This document shows positions 9,764-20,952 of a DNA stretch of 64,000 nucleotides, one piece after another; position 1 is the stretch's first letter; every line of letters starts with the position of its first letter. This DNA comes from Cyanobacterium aponinum PCC 10605 (lineage in GTDB: Bacteria; Cyanobacteriota; Cyanobacteriia; Cyanobacteriales; Cyanobacteriaceae): assembly GCF_000317675.1 (NCBI RefSeq), contig NC_019776.1, positions 2,728,001 through 2,792,000 on the forward strand. Direction: 5' to 3'. The notes below the pieces were generated by a model, which ran no database searches, was not told the origin of the DNA, and saw nothing but the letters and a program-made list of their open reading frames with translations. A program made the position numbers and the translations under genes.

Positions 9764-10219
9764 ATGTTAGAAGAAAATCAAAAACTGATATTTACTTGGG
9801 ATGAATTTTGGCAATATTGTCAGAAAGTAACCGAAAAAATCATACAAGAAAACCAAGAATATTCTCAAATTATCTCTATTTTAAGAGGAGGTTTTTATTT
9901 AGGAGATTATCTTTCCCGAAGGTTAAATATCCCCTTATCGGCTATTGTAGCGAAAAGTTATTCTGAACAGAATCAACAAGGAAATTTATTATTAGGACAA
10001 CTATCTTGTATTGAGCCTCCCACCAACAGAGTTTTATTAGTAGATGACTTATTAGATACGGGAGTAACAATGATAGCGGTGAAAAAAGCCCTAGAAAATC
10101 AATGGCAAGTCAAGGTGGATACGGCAGTTATTTGGCAAAAATCCCACAGTCAATGTCAGGCAGATTACTTTTGTGAGATAACACCTGCTTCGGTTTGGAT
10201 AGTTCAACCTTTTGACTAA
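9764..10219 (+). CDS. phosphoribosyltransferase
   Basis: A 151-residue type I PRTase. The PRPP-binding signature is VLLVDDLLDTGVT (about residues 89-101). The N-terminal ISILRGGFYLGDYLSRRL supplies the PPi loop and dimer contacts of Gpt/Hpt-like enzymes. Small proteins of this group salvage xanthine, guanine or hypoxanthine; the base cannot be decided from sequence. It is convergent with the aminotransferase at 10468. Confidence 0.8.
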   Translation: MLEENQKLIFTWDEFWQYCQKVTEKIIQENQEYSQIISILRGGFYLGDYLSRRLNIPLSAIVAKSYSEQNQQGNLLLGQLSCIEPPTNRVLLVDDLLDTGVTMIAVKKALENQWQVKVDTAVIWQKSHSQCQADYFCEITPASVWIVQPFD

Positions 10220-10467
10220 TAAACTTTTTGCAGTGGGGCAAAGTTCAAAGGGCAATGGTAATTAGTAATTAGTAATTAATACAAGGCAATAGGCAAGAGG
10301 CAAACCCCCCTTTATCCCCCCTCGAGAGGGGGGAGGGCAACAATGTTTAATTAATTTTCCCCTCATCCCCCTGAAACCTGTAACCTGCAACCTGAAACCT
10401 GAAGCCTGAAACCTGACACTTTATCTCCCTAACACCCCAATCCCCAAAACCTAGTCCCCAAAATGAA
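10220..10467. repeat. intergenic repeats between convergent genes
   Basis: The stretch contains TAATTAG-type heptamers (10258-10280), a hairpin with 8-bp arms of CCCCCCTC and GAGGGGGG around a 2-nt loop (10316-10333; related copy 49275-49292), and a CCTGAAA/CCTGCAA heptamer array (about 10368-10419). The hairpin lacks a T-tract, so terminator function is uncertain although it sits between converging genes. Confidence 0.75.
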
Positions 10468-11559
10468 CTAGAGAGATGAAATTACTTCTTTTAAGGCAGA
10501 TAGTGCAGTATAAACATCCCTTTCGGAAACAAAGCCTAAATGCCCAATACGGAAGATTTTACCCTTTAAGTGATCTTGTCCACCCGCTAAAGCAATATCA
10601 AATCTTTTTCTCATGGCGCTACGAATTGCTTCTGCGTCGTGGTTATCTGGTGCGACAGCAGTAATTGCTAAAGCCGCATCGTTATCACTGGCAAATAAAG
10701 GTAATCCTAAAGCCTTAACTCCCTCACGGGTAATTTGAGTAAGATATTTATGACGGGCAAAAATATTTTCTAAACCTTCCTCTTTCATCATCTCTAAAGC
10801 GGCTTTTAAGCCATACATGAGATTAATAGGGGGGGTGAAAGGTGAGCTATCTTTGGCATTGGCTTTTTTGTATGCTCCTAAATCTAAATAAAATTTAGGT
10901 AAATTTGAGGTTTCATAGGCTTTCCATGCTTTTTCACTCACTGCAACAAAGCCCATACCGGGAGGAATCATGAAACCTTTTTGAGAACCAGAGGCAACTA
11001 CATCTAAGCCCCATTCATCCACAGGTACATTTACAGCTCCTAAACTGGTAACAGCATCGACAATGATTAAGGCTTCTCCGTGGGCTTTAACGTATTTGTT
11101 AATGGTTTCTAAGTCGTTTAAAACACCTGTGGAAGTTTCAGAGTGAGTAACGATTACTGCTTTAATTTTTTTCTCTGTATCGGCTTCCAATTTTGCCTTG
11201 AAATCATCGGGATTTAAGCCCTTGCCCCATTCGGCGGTAATTTCTTCTACATCTAAACCAAAGGCTTTTGCTACTTTACCCCAACGTTCACCAAATTTAC
11301 CATTATTTCCGACTAAAACGCGATCGCCTTTACTCAAGAAATTAATAATACCAGCTTCCATCGCTCCAGTACCAGAAGCACAAAGGGTACAAACTTCGTT
11401 TTTAGTTTGATGTAGCCACTTCAAATTTTCATTCAATTCCGCAATGATTTTGCTAAAATCCCCGCTACGATGCCCTATTGGGTGCTGTGCCATGGCTAAT
11501 AATACCCTCTCAGGCACGGGAGTAGGACCTGGAATCATTAACATTAATTTATCTTGCAT
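10468..11559 (-). CDS. alanine-glyoxylate / serine-glyoxylate aminotransferase family protein
   Basis: A 363-residue class V PLP aminotransferase. The N-terminal MIPGPTPVPERVLLAMAQHPIGHR is typical of the AGXT/SgaA group and the PLP lysine is in SGSQKGFMIPPGM (about residue 194). Such enzymes transaminate glyoxylate, in cyanobacteria probably within photorespiratory glycine formation, and would supply the glycine used by GcvP encoded 5 kb away; that pathway link is inference. A cyanobacterial homologue has historically been called the soluble hydrogenase 42 kDa subunit, which can mislead. It precedes no other gene on its strand within 100 bp. Confidence 0.85.
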   Translation of the reverse strand: MQDKLMLMIPGPTPVPERVLLAMAQHPIGHRSGDFSKIIAELNENLKWLHQTKNEVCTLCASGTGAMEAGIINFLSKGDRVLVGNNGKFGERWGKVAKAFGLDVEEITAEWGKGLNPDDFKAKLEADTEKKIKAVIVTHSETSTGVLNDLETINKYVKAHGEALIIVDAVTSLGAVNVPVDEWGLDVVASGSQKGFMIPPGMGFVAVSEKAWKAYETSNLPKFYLDLGAYKKANAKDSSPFTPPINLMYGLKAALEMMKEEGLENIFARHKYLTQITREGVKALGLPLFASDNDAALAITAVAPDNHDAEAIRSAMRKRFDIALAGGQDHLKGKIFRIGHLGFVSERDVYTALSALKEVISSL

Positions 11560-11668
11560 TAACTTTTTCCCTTATTGTATTTAGGTTAATTGTATAGATT
11601 AATTTTTAACAAAAAACATGATTGATTACTAATTCCTAATTCCTAATTAAACCTAATTCCTAATTAAA

Positions 11669-13116
<1,448 letters not shown>

Positions 13117-13692
13117 CTAATTGCCCTTTGGTGTAACGATGAGAGTAATTAAATTATTGATTAAACGCTCTTGCTCTAAAGGAATGACTTTTTTTGCCTG
13201 TAGTTTTTCTTGAGTTAAAACATAGTGTAAGATGCTATTGACAAAAATATGTGCGATCGCTTCTGGGTCATCTAAGGTTAAATCTGGACTATTTTGTAGA
13301 TAGTTAGTAAGTTGATTGATGGCAGGTTTAGCAAGGTTTTTAAAACATAATTGAGCAACTTCTGGGTAGTTTTTTACTTCCGTAACAATGAGGTGAATAA
13401 AATCTAAATAAAGAGGATCACTAACTTCTTTTATGATGGTTTCTGCTAGGTTTTTTAATACTAATTGTGGTTTTCCTTCTAAGGGCTTTTCCCAGACTAA
13501 CTTAAATTTACGGGAAGCCATGTCACTAACTAAGGCATAAAATAATCCTTCTTTATCTCCAAAATGACTATATAAAGTTTGTTTTGAAACTCCAGATGAT
13601 TTAGCTATTTTATCCATGGTCGTACCTGCATAACCATAAGATAAAAACTGTGATAATGCACCCTGCAAAATTTTTTCCGCTTTTTCTTCCAT
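13117..13692 (-). CDS. TetR/AcrR family transcriptional regulator
   Basis: 191 residues. The N-terminal helix-turn-helix is LSYGYAGTTMDKIAKSSGVS followed by KQTLYSHFGDKEGLFYAL, the TetR signature (residues 15-55). The C-terminal ligand domain is generic. The gene is divergent from devB, and a 7-1-7 perfect palindrome (13757-13771) lies between them, so it probably represses its own gene and devBC. It is expected to be released by a small molecule exported by that system, by analogy with other TetR-exporter pairs. Confidence 0.9.
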   Translation of the reverse strand: MEEKAEKILQGALSQFLSYGYAGTTMDKIAKSSGVSKQTLYSHFGDKEGLFYALVSDMASRKFKLVWEKPLEGKPQLVLKNLAETIIKEVSDPLYLDFIHLIVTEVKNYPEVAQLCFKNLAKPAINQLTNYLQNSPDLTLDDPEAIAHIFVNSILHYVLTQEKLQAKKVIPLEQERLINNLITLIVTPKGN

Positions 13693-13756
13693 TCTTTTCT
13701 TTTTCTTCTTAAAGTTCTTGATTTTCTTGACAATATTTTTGTCTTGACAAGATTAG

Positions 13757-13771
13757 ACTAGACCGTCTAGT
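13757..13771. promoter_or_regulatory. probable TetR operator overlapping devB promoter
   Basis: ACTAGAC-C-GTCTAGT is a perfect 7-1-7 inverted repeat in the tetR-devB divergent region. A TATGAT sequence (13771-13776), a good -10 for devB, starts at its last base, and TTGACA lies at 13744-13749. The 21-bp spacing is long for a sigma-70 promoter, so the -35 assignment is doubtful. A repressor bound here would block the -10 box. Confidence 0.65.
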
Positions 13772-13831
13772 ATGATAACAGGGTAGAAAAACCATTTTTA
13801 TTTATACATTCATTAAATCATAAAAGGGAAT

Positions 13832-15133
13832 ATGGGGGAAGCTAAAATTTCAATAATGGAAAAATATGGCAAATCCATTACGATAATTGCAACGGCATTT
13901 GGGGTAATAATGATGGTTGGTCTAGGTCTTTATGTGGTTAGTCAAAGAAAGCCGAATGTTTCCTCAGAAAATGAGATTAGCCAACCTGTTCCTATTACTT
14001 CCATCGGTGGTTTAGGTAGAATAGAACCCCGAACAGAGGTTATCAATGTTTCCCCTAGTCCTAGTTTGGCAGGGGCAAGGGTCAAAACTCTTTTAGTGAA
14101 AGAAGGAGATTGGCTAAAAAAGGGTGATATTATTGCCTATACTTCCGATTATGATTTGAAAAAAGCAGAATTAGAACGAGCAAAAAAAGAGTTAACTGTT
14201 GCCCAAGAAAATCTTAATATCGTTAAAGCTGGAGCAAAGGAAGGTTCAATCAATGCTCAAAAAGCTATTGTTTCTCAACTTCAAGCTGAATTACAAGGTG
14301 CGATCGCAACTGATCGAGCTAAAATCAATCGTTTACAAGCCCAATTAGCTTCTGAAAGGGAGGAAAGACAAGCTACCATAGACCGATTACAAGCAGAAAA
14401 AAATAACGCTCAAGCCCAATTAAATAGATATGAACAATTAGCAAAAGAGGGGGTAATTTCTGCATCCGAATTAGATGATCGTCAATTAACCCTTGAGACA
14501 GCCGATAAACGTTATCAAGAAGCCTTAGCTATTTATCGAAAAACCATTAGCACCCTATCGGAGGAAATTAACGAGGCTCAAGCCCTTGCCACTCAAAGAG
14601 TTAATACCCTAAATAAACAGATAGCCTCTGCCCAAGCTACTTTAAATGAAATTTCGGAAATTCGCCCTGTGGATGTAGCACAAGCTCAAGCACAAGTAGA
14701 GAGTGCGATCGCACTGGTTAATCAAGCAGAAGTCGATTTAGATTTGACTATCATTAAAGCCCCCATAGATGGGGAAATAATCGATATAAATGCTTATCCG
14801 GGAGAAAATATCAGTAGTGACCAAGGGATAGTAGAAATAGGCAATACTCAGGAGATGATAGTTGTCGCAGAAATTTATGAGAGCGATATTAGCAAAGTAA
14901 AGTTAGGGCAAGAAACCCAGATAAGGAGTGAGAATAATAGCTTTGATGGTATAATTACGGGCAAAATTACGGAAATAAGCTCTAAAATAGGTAAAAAAGA
15001 CGTTTTAGAAACCGATCCAGCCGCCAGCGTTGATGCCAGGGTAGTAGAGGTAAAAATTGCGATTAATCCAGAAGATAATAATAAGATAAAAAACCTAATT
15101 TATTCCCAAGTCATTGTGAATATTCTCTTATAA
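13832..15133 (+). CDS. devB: DevB-like membrane fusion protein of an ABC exporter
   Basis: 433 residues. One N-terminal membrane helix (IIATAFGVIMMVGLGLYVV) is followed by a HlyD/DevB architecture: lipoyl half (VSPSPSLAGARVKTLLVKEG), a long coiled coil of about 170 residues with periodic Gln, Ala and Glu, the second lipoyl half (IIKAPIDGEIIDI) and a beta-barrel. DevB links the DevC permease to an outer-membrane channel. In heterocyst formers the system exports glycolipids; in unicellular strains the substrate is unknown. ATG 13832 is chosen; MEKYG at 13856 is an alternative. Next gene: devC, 99 bp on. Confidence 0.85.
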   Translation: MGEAKISIMEKYGKSITIIATAFGVIMMVGLGLYVVSQRKPNVSSENEISQPVPITSIGGLGRIEPRTEVINVSPSPSLAGARVKTLLVKEGDWLKKGDIIAYTSDYDLKKAELERAKKELTVAQENLNIVKAGAKEGSINAQKAIVSQLQAELQGAIATDRAKINRLQAQLASEREERQATIDRLQAEKNNAQAQLNRYEQLAKEGVISASELDDRQLTLETADKRYQEALAIYRKTISTLSEEINEAQALATQRVNTLNKQIASAQATLNEISEIRPVDVAQAQAQVESAIALVNQAEVDLDLTIIKAPIDGEIIDINAYPGENISSDQGIVEIGNTQEMIVVAEIYESDISKVKLGQETQIRSENNSFDGIITGKITEISSKIGKKDVLETDPAASVDARVVEVKIAINPEDNNKIKNLIYSQVIVNILL

Positions 15134-15232
15134 ATAAAAACTGTACTTAATTAATATAATAACTGACAATTATCAAAATTTTTATTTCTTATTTCCTTAC
15201 CATTATTAATAATTTTAGATAAAAAATTAATT

Positions 15233-16384
15233 ATGAAAACTCCCCTTGCATGGCTACAATTAAGTAAAGAAAAAATCCGCCTTTTAATTGCGATCGCAGG
15301 TATTAGTTTTGCTGATATTTTGATGTTTATGCAGTTAGGATTTAAGACAGCTTTGTTAAATAGTGCAGTAAGAATTCATGAAAATATAAAAGGAGATATA
15401 TTTTTAATTAGCCCTCAATCTGATGCTTTAATTGGGATGAAAAGTTTTTCTAGTCGCCGTTTATATGAGGCTTTAGCTGTTAAAGAAGTTGAATCAATTA
15501 ACCCTTTATATATAGGTTTCACTACTTGGAAAAATCCTCTTAATCAAAAAACTAGACAGATAATGATTATGGGATTTAACCCCAAGGAACCAATTTTTAA
15601 CTTATCAGGAGTACAAAAAAACTTAGATAAATTAAAACAACCAGATCAGGTATTATTTGATACAGATTCTCGTCCAGAATTTGGACCTATTCCTGAGCTT
15701 TTTCAAGAAGGAAAAACAGTTAAAACGGAAATAAGTAATCGTCAAATTGAAGTAGCTGGTTTATTCACTATTGGTGCAACTTTTGGTGCAGATGGAAATA
15801 TCATCACTAGCGATTTAAACTTTTTAAGAATATTTGCCCAAAGAGATAAAGGTTTAATTGATGTAGGGGTAATTAACCTTGAAGAAGATGCCAATACAGA
15901 GGCTGTAATAAAAACTCTCAAAAACAAACTCAGTAGCGGAGATGTTTTAGTTTTATCCAGAGATGAATTTGTTAACTATGAGCGTAGTTACTGGGAAAAT
16001 ACTACTGCCGTGGGTTTTGTTTTCACCCTTGGCACGGTAATGGGGTTAATTGTGGGAACGGTAATTGTATATCAAATACTTTACACAGATGTTGCGGATC
16101 ATTTGCCCGAATATGCCACTCTCAAAGCCATGGGATACACCAACAATTATCTGTTAGTGTTGGTTTTTCAACAGGCAATTATTCTCGCTTGTATTGGATT
16201 TTTACCCGGCTTAGGATTTTCTGCCTTTCTTTACTCTGTTACCGCTAAAGCTACGGGCTTACCGATTTTTTTAAGTAAGTCTTTAATTATTTCTGTTTTT
16301 CTGTTAACTTTGTTTATGTGTGGCTTCTCAGGTGCGATCGCAGTTAATAAATTAAAATCTGCTGATCCTGCTGATATTTTTTAA
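15233..16384 (+). CDS. devC: DevC-like ABC exporter permease
   Basis: A 383-residue FtsX/MacB-type permease. It has an N-terminal helix (LIAIAGISFADILMFMQLGF), a periplasmic domain of about 220 residues, and three C-terminal helices (VGFVFTLGTVMGLIVGTVIV; LLVLVFQQAIILACIGFLPG; LIISVFLLTLFMCGFSGAIA) ending in KLKSADPADIF. Both the order and the length match DevC. The ATPase DevA, normally the next gene, is absent: downstream there are only repeats and then gcvP. Confidence 0.85.
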   Translation: MKTPLAWLQLSKEKIRLLIAIAGISFADILMFMQLGFKTALLNSAVRIHENIKGDIFLISPQSDALIGMKSFSSRRLYEALAVKEVESINPLYIGFTTWKNPLNQKTRQIMIMGFNPKEPIFNLSGVQKNLDKLKQPDQVLFDTDSRPEFGPIPELFQEGKTVKTEISNRQIEVAGLFTIGATFGADGNIITSDLNFLRIFAQRDKGLIDVGVINLEEDANTEAVIKTLKNKLSSGDVLVLSRDEFVNYERSYWENTTAVGFVFTLGTVMGLIVGTVIVYQILYTDVADHLPEYATLKAMGYTNNYLLVLVFQQAIILACIGFLPGLGFSAFLYSVTAKATGLPIFLSKSLIISVFLLTLFMCGFSGAIAVNKLKSADPADIF

Positions 16385-16777
16385 GCTCTAATTTTTAATT
16401 ATACTCGGGAAGGGGCAACGGGGAAGGGCAAACCCCCCTTTATCCCCCAGGGCTGTTTCATTTTCGAGAAAGAAAAAAGAGCGGGGGATAAGGGGAGAGG
16501 GAGATGGGGGGATTTTTGACTTGCAGATTTTAAGTAAGAATAAAAAATCTTGAAACAATCAATTAATCATAATAAATTATCAAAACTCATTACTCATTAC
16601 TCGTTACTTATTACTTTCTCCAACACCTGCAACCTGAAACCTGAAACCTGACACCTTGTCTCCCTCTCCCCCCCAATACCCTCTCCTGGTAGCGAAGAAA
16701 ATCCATTGCTCGAATCTCTTAATATTTCGTTAACATTAAGATATGTAAATATGAGATTTATTTCCTCTGCAAAAAAT
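16385..16777. repeat. intergenic repeat cluster where devA would be expected
   Basis: No coding sequence for an ABC ATPase or anything else is visible. The stretch holds C-rich/G-rich inverted sequence (about 16432-16512), ACTCATT-type heptamers (16582-16612) and a CCTGAAA/CCTGACA array (about 16625-16655). Confidence 0.7.
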
Positions 16778-19700
16778 ATGCTTGACTTAGAAAATATTGC
16801 TTCCTCTTTTGTCTCAGAAAACAGTGAGCAGAAAGTCAATAGTGATGTTAGCATACCTAGGGAAGATCAATTTATTCATCGTCATATCGGTATCGATAGT
16901 TATGAAGAAGATTCGATCGTAAAACAACTGGGTTATGATAGCCTTGACTCTCTCATTGATAGGGCGATACCTCAATCTATCCGCTTCTCTAAACCCTTTA
17001 ATTTACCTTCTCCTCAAACTGAAACTCAGGCATTAAAAACATTAAGTGCGATCGCATCTGAGAATCAGGTATATCGTTCTTTTATTGGTATGGGTTATTA
17101 TAATTGTGTCACCCCTGCGGTGATTCAACGCAACATTTTAGAAAACCCCAATTGGTACACTGCTTATACTCCCTATCAGCCTGAAATTGCCCAAGGAAGA
17201 TTAGAAGCCTTGTTAAACTTTCAGACAATGGTAATAGATTTAACGGGATTAGAAATTGCTAACGCCTCCCTCTTAGACGAAGGCACTGCCGCCGCAGAAG
17301 CCATGACGATGAGTTATGGAGCAAGTAAAAGTAAGTCAAAGCTGTTTTTTGTTGATGAAAAATGTCATCCTCAAACCATTGAAGTAATTAAAACAAGGGC
17401 GAGATATTTAGATATTGAGTTAATTATTGACAATCCCTTTACTTATGACTTTACAAACGCCGTTTTCGGTTGTTTACTTCAATATCCTGCCACTGACGGC
17501 ACTATTTACGACTATCAAGCCATTATTGAGCAAATTCATCAAGAAAAAGGCTTAGTGATTCTAGCCGCCGATTTATTAGCATTGGCATTATTAAAATCCC
17601 CCGGAGAATTAAATGCTGATATTGCAGTGGGAAATAGTCAACGTTTTGGTGTACCATTAGGTTATGGTGGTCCCCATGCTGGTTATTTTGCCACGAAAGA
17701 AGAATATAAACGACAGATACCGGGGCGTTTAGTGGGAGTTTCGGTAGATGCCCAGGGTAAACCTGCTTTAAGATTAGCATTACAAACTAGAGAGCAACAC
17801 ATTCGCAGAGATAAGGCTACCAGTAATATTTGCACAGCACAGGTTTTATTGGCGGTAATTGCTTCTAGTTATGCAGTTTATCACGGGGAAAAAGGGATCA
17901 AAAATATTGCCACCAGAGTACATCAATTAACCCGTATTTTAGCCAATAGTTTAGAAAAATTAGGTTATCAGTTACAATCTGAACATTTCTTCGACACTAT
18001 CAAGGTTAAAATCGATGATAATGAGTTAATTGCCTCTATTCGGGAATTAGCAGAAAATCAGCAGATTAATTTCCGCTATTACCGTGATGGTGTTGGTATT
18101 AGTCTGGATGAGGCAACCACTCTCACAGAAGTTAATCAGATTTGTGCAATTTTTGCTCAAAATACTGTCTATATTCGCTTATTAGAAAATAAATCTCCTT
18201 TATTGGATGCTTCTATCTATCAGGGAGATGATAATATTAGCCGTTTAGGGATTCCTGTTTCTTTACAGCGTCAAAGTCGTTTTCTCACAGAACCAGTTTT
18301 CAATCAACACACTAGCGAAACGGAATTATTACGCTATCTACACCGTTTAGAAAGCAAGGATTTATCCTTAACAACTTCCATGATTCCTCTAGGCTCTTGT
18401 ACAATGAAGTTAAATGCGACTTCAGAAATGTTACCTATTACTTGGGCTGAATTTAATAATATTCATCCTTTTGCACCATTGTCTCAAACAAAGGGTTATC
18501 AGGCTCTTTTTTCTCAGTTAGAAACATGGTTAGCAGAAATTACGGGCTTTGCGGGAGTCTCTTTACAACCCAATGCTGGTTCTCAGGGGGAATATGCAGG
18601 GTTACAAGTTATTCGTCGTTATCATGACAGTCGAGGAGAGGGCGATCGCACTATTTGTCTTATTCCAGAATCTGCTCATGGTACAAATCCTGCTAGTGCG
18701 GTGATGTGTGGTTTAAAAGTGGTTGCGGTTAAATGTGATGAGGAAGGCAACATTGACATTGCTGATTTACAGGCAAAAGCCGAGAAACATAAAGATAAAT
18801 TAGCGGCATTAATGGTGACATATCCTTCTACTCATGGGGTATTTGAGGAAGGGATTAAGGATATATGCGGTATCATCCACAGTTATGGTGGGCAAGTATA
18901 TCTCGATGGTGCGAATATGAATGCCCAAGTTGGCTTATGTAAACCGGGAGATTTTGGAGCGGATGTTTGTCACCTCAATTTACATAAAACCTTTTGTATC
19001 CCTCATGGTGGGGGTGGCCCCGGGGTTGGCCCCATTGGTGTCGCCTCTCATTTAGTACCTTTTTTACCTTCTACTTCTTTAACCCCCCTAACCCCCCTTA
19101 ATAAGGGGGGAGATGCGCAGGAGTCTATCCTTAATGAGGAAAGAAATGTGGAGGAGTCTATTGGTATGATTTCCGCCGCCCCTTGGGGAAGTGCTAGTAT
19201 TTTGCCCATTTCTTGGATGTATATTGCCATGATGGGAGGAGAAGGGTTAACCCATGCCACGAAGATAGCCATTCTCAGTGCTAATTATATGGCACATCGT
19301 CTCGCCCCTTACTATCCTATTCTATTTACTGGTAAAGATGGTTTAGTTGCCCATGAGTGTATCATTGATTTACGTCATTTTCGTAAAACTGCGGATATAA
19401 CCGTGGAAGATGTGGCAAAACGATTAATGGATTATGGTTTCCATGCTCCTACCATGTCTTGGCCTGTTGCAGGTACAATGATGATCGAACCTACAGAAAG
19501 TGAATCAAAAGCCGAATTAGATCGTTTTTGTGATGCTATGATTAGCATTCGTAAGGAAATTGAAGCCATTGAAAAAGGGGAAATGGATAAAAATGATAAT
19601 CTCTTAAAAAATGCCCCCCATACGGCCGAAATGTTGCTTAAATCTGAGTGGAATCACCCTTACACCAGAGAAATGGCCGCTTATCCTGATAAATGGACTA

Positions 19701-19804
19701 AAGAGCATAAATTTTGGACTTCTGTGGCTCGTATTGATAATGCTAAAGGCGATCGCAATTTGGTATGTTCTTGTGTAGGCATGGAGAGTTATACTGCGTC
19801 TTAG
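16778..19804 (+). CDS. gcvP: glycine dehydrogenase (decarboxylating), P protein
   Basis: About 1008 residues, the homodimeric-type GcvP that decarboxylates glycine and passes the aminomethyl group to the H protein, central to photorespiration. FIHRHIG begins the conserved core, and the PLP lysine lies in [20 protein letters not shown] (codon 18986). Both lobes are present. In-frame ATGs at 16751 and 16778 and a TTG at 16706 precede the core; 16778 is used. Shortly after the PLP loop, about 30 extra residues ([14 protein letters not shown] ... EESIG, about 19066-19163) interrupt a normally contiguous region before [16 protein letters not shown]. They are encoded by palindromic repeat DNA. Confidence 0.93.
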   Translation: MLDLENIASSFVSENSEQKVNSDVSIPREDQFIHRHIGIDSYEEDSIVKQLGYDSLDSLIDRAIPQSIRFSKPFNLPSPQTETQALKTLSAIASENQVYRSFIGMGYYNCVTPAVIQRNILENPNWYTAYTPYQPEIAQGRLEALLNFQTMVIDLTGLEIANASLLDEGTAAAEAMTMSYGASKSKSKLFFVDEKCHPQTIEVIKTRARYLDIELIIDNPFTYDFTNAVFGCLLQYPATDGTIYDYQAIIEQIHQEKGLVILAADLLALALLKSPGELNADIAVGNSQRFGVPLGYGGPHAGYFATKEEYKRQIPGRLVGVSVDAQGKPALRLALQTREQHIRRDKATSNICTAQVLLAVIASSYAVYHGEKGIKNIATRVHQLTRILANSLEKLGYQLQSEHFFDTIKVKIDDNELIASIRELAENQQINFRYYRDGVGISLDEATTLTEVNQICAIFAQNTVYIRLLENKSPLLDASIYQGDDNISRLGIPVSLQRQSRFLTEPVFNQHTSETELLRYLHRLESKDLSLTTSMIPLGSCTMKLNATSEMLPITWAEFNNIHPFAPLSQTKGYQALFSQLETWLAEITGFAGVSLQPNAGSQGEYAGLQVIRRYHDSRGEGDRTICLIPESAHGTNPASAVMCGLKVVAVKCDEEGNIDIADLQAKAEKHKDKLAALMVTYPSTHGVFEEGIKDICGIIHSYGGQVYLDGANMNAQVGLCKPGDFGADVCHLNLHKTFCIPHGGGGPGVGPIGVASHLVPFLPSTSLTPLTPLNKGGDAQESILNEERNVEESIGMISAAPWGSASILPISWMYIAMMGGEGLTHATKIAILSANYMAHRLAPYYPILFTGKDGLVAHECIIDLRHFRKTADITVEDVAKRLMDYGFHAPTMSWPVAGTMMIEPTESESKAELDRFCDAMISIRKEIEAIEKGEMDKNDNLLKNAPHTAEMLLKSEWNHPYTREMAAYPDKWTKEHKFWTSVARIDNAKGDRNLVCSCVGMESYTAS
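19080..19163. repeat. palindromic repeat inserted in frame in gcvP
   Basis: CCCCCCTTAATAAGGGGGG (19093-19111) is a near-perfect inverted repeat preceded by another CCCCCCTAA unit. Beyond it a 10-bp direct repeat AGGAGTCTAT occurs at 19119-19128 and 19153-19162. The encoded [11 protein letters not shown] is the peptide typically produced when this intergenic repeat class is read through. Confidence 0.75.
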
Positions 19805-19952
19805 CTTATAAAAGTATCGTTGTTGAAAAGGTGTTAGGTGTTAGGTGTCAGGTGAGAAAATTGACCAAAAACATTAGCTTACTTAATTATTTTGAAATAA
19901 AAAAAGTAGCTATATTTCAAGCTACTATCAAGATTTTTGTCTGATATAAAAA
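19805..19952. repeat. short intergenic region with GTGTTAGG-type repeats
   Basis: GGTGTTAGGTGTTAGGTGTCAGGTG-type heptamers occur at about 19830-19855. A CTTGAAATATAGCTACTTTTT segment is preceded by AAAAAAGTAGC, forming an inverted repeat (AAGTAGCTATATTTCAAGCTACT, about 19904-19926). It may be a bidirectional terminator between the converging gcvP and nuclease genes. Confidence 0.5.
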
Positions 19953-20924
19953 TTAGTAATTACTTAACCATTGTTGTAAATCTTCAATGGAATTCATATC
20001 AAATAAATCCTCTGCTAAGGTTTCTAAATCTTCGATATTTAGAGCTTTTACTTGAGTTTGTAAATCAGTATTTATTGTTCCCAATTTACGTGTTAATAAG
20101 CGAATAATCAATTCTTTTTCCTTTTCAATTCTTTGCTCTAAACCTTTTTCCAAACCTTTCGCTAAACCTCTTTCTTCCGCCATTTGCTCGAAAGGACTAA
20201 TTAAGGGCATCACTTTTTCCTCCTCGTATTCAATAACTTTTTTATTTAAACTTTGTTGTAACAATGGTGGTAATGTCATCATCGCATCAATAAATTTAAA
20301 CAGTTTTACTATTTCCAATTTACTGAAATTTTTATCGTATAAACTTCTGATTAAATACCATTTCCATTGTTCTCTTTCTGTTAAATTACTTGTGGTTGTC
20401 TTGGTTTTTAAATGTGCCATTATCATTATGGCGAAGGGGTTTAAATCTCTTTCTAATTCTTCCCATTTTTCTTGATAATCTAATAGTTTAATTACGGGAA
20501 AATCTAAGTTTAATTTACATCCACCTAAATCATAGCCATAATTCGATGGTCGCCATTTTTCTTTTTCGTCTCCTAGTATAGCAAGGCTAATTACGGGTTT
20601 TCGGTATAAATCAAAGGTGCGATAATGATAGATAAACATTCGTTGATTAAAATCGCTATCATATTGACTTTGTACTTCGATATGAACCAAAATCCACACT
20701 GGTTGATTATTTTTTAGCCATACTTGAAACAATTTATCTACCAATCTTTTACTATCATCAGAATCAGCAGTAATTTTCTGTAATTCTTTGTCTAAAGAAA
20801 TTGGTGGTTTTAACCAGTCTATTAAGTGATATACTTGTGGGAAAAAGAACTCCAAGAAGCGATCGAAGTATTCTCCTATGGCTTCTTTCCAAGGTTCATC
20901 ATAATTAGCGTTGATTTCCGTCAT
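19953..20924 (-). CDS. Rpn/PD-(D/E)XK family putative transposase-like protein with DUF4351 end
   Basis: About 323 residues from ATG 20924 (MTEINANYDEPWKEAI), the usual start of this cyanobacterial family. An earlier ATG at 20987 would overlap the upstream aldehyde dehydrogenase end by 35 bp. The core FFFPQVYHLIDWLKPP and VWILVHIEVQSQYD (putative nuclease strand with E-x-Q) is typical of the Rpn/DUF4351 group. The C-terminus holds a Glu/Lys coiled coil with GLAKGLEKGLEQ repeats and a DUF4351-type end (LITRKLG-like). Members are numerous and often degenerate in cyanobacteria. It sits 28 bp after the upstream gene on the same strand. Confidence 0.7.
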   Translation of the reverse strand: MTEINANYDEPWKEAIGEYFDRFLEFFFPQVYHLIDWLKPPISLDKELQKITADSDDSKRLVDKLFQVWLKNNQPVWILVHIEVQSQYDSDFNQRMFIYHYRTFDLYRKPVISLAILGDEKEKWRPSNYGYDLGGCKLNLDFPVIKLLDYQEKWEELERDLNPFAIMIMAHLKTKTTTSNLTEREQWKWYLIRSLYDKNFSKLEIVKLFKFIDAMMTLPPLLQQSLNKKVIEYEEEKVMPLISPFEQMAEERGLAKGLEKGLEQRIEKEKELIIRLLTRKLGTINTDLQTQVKALNIEDLETLAEDLFDMNSIEDLQQWLSNY

Positions 20925-20952
20925 TACTATCCGATAAGTTTCTGGATTCAGG

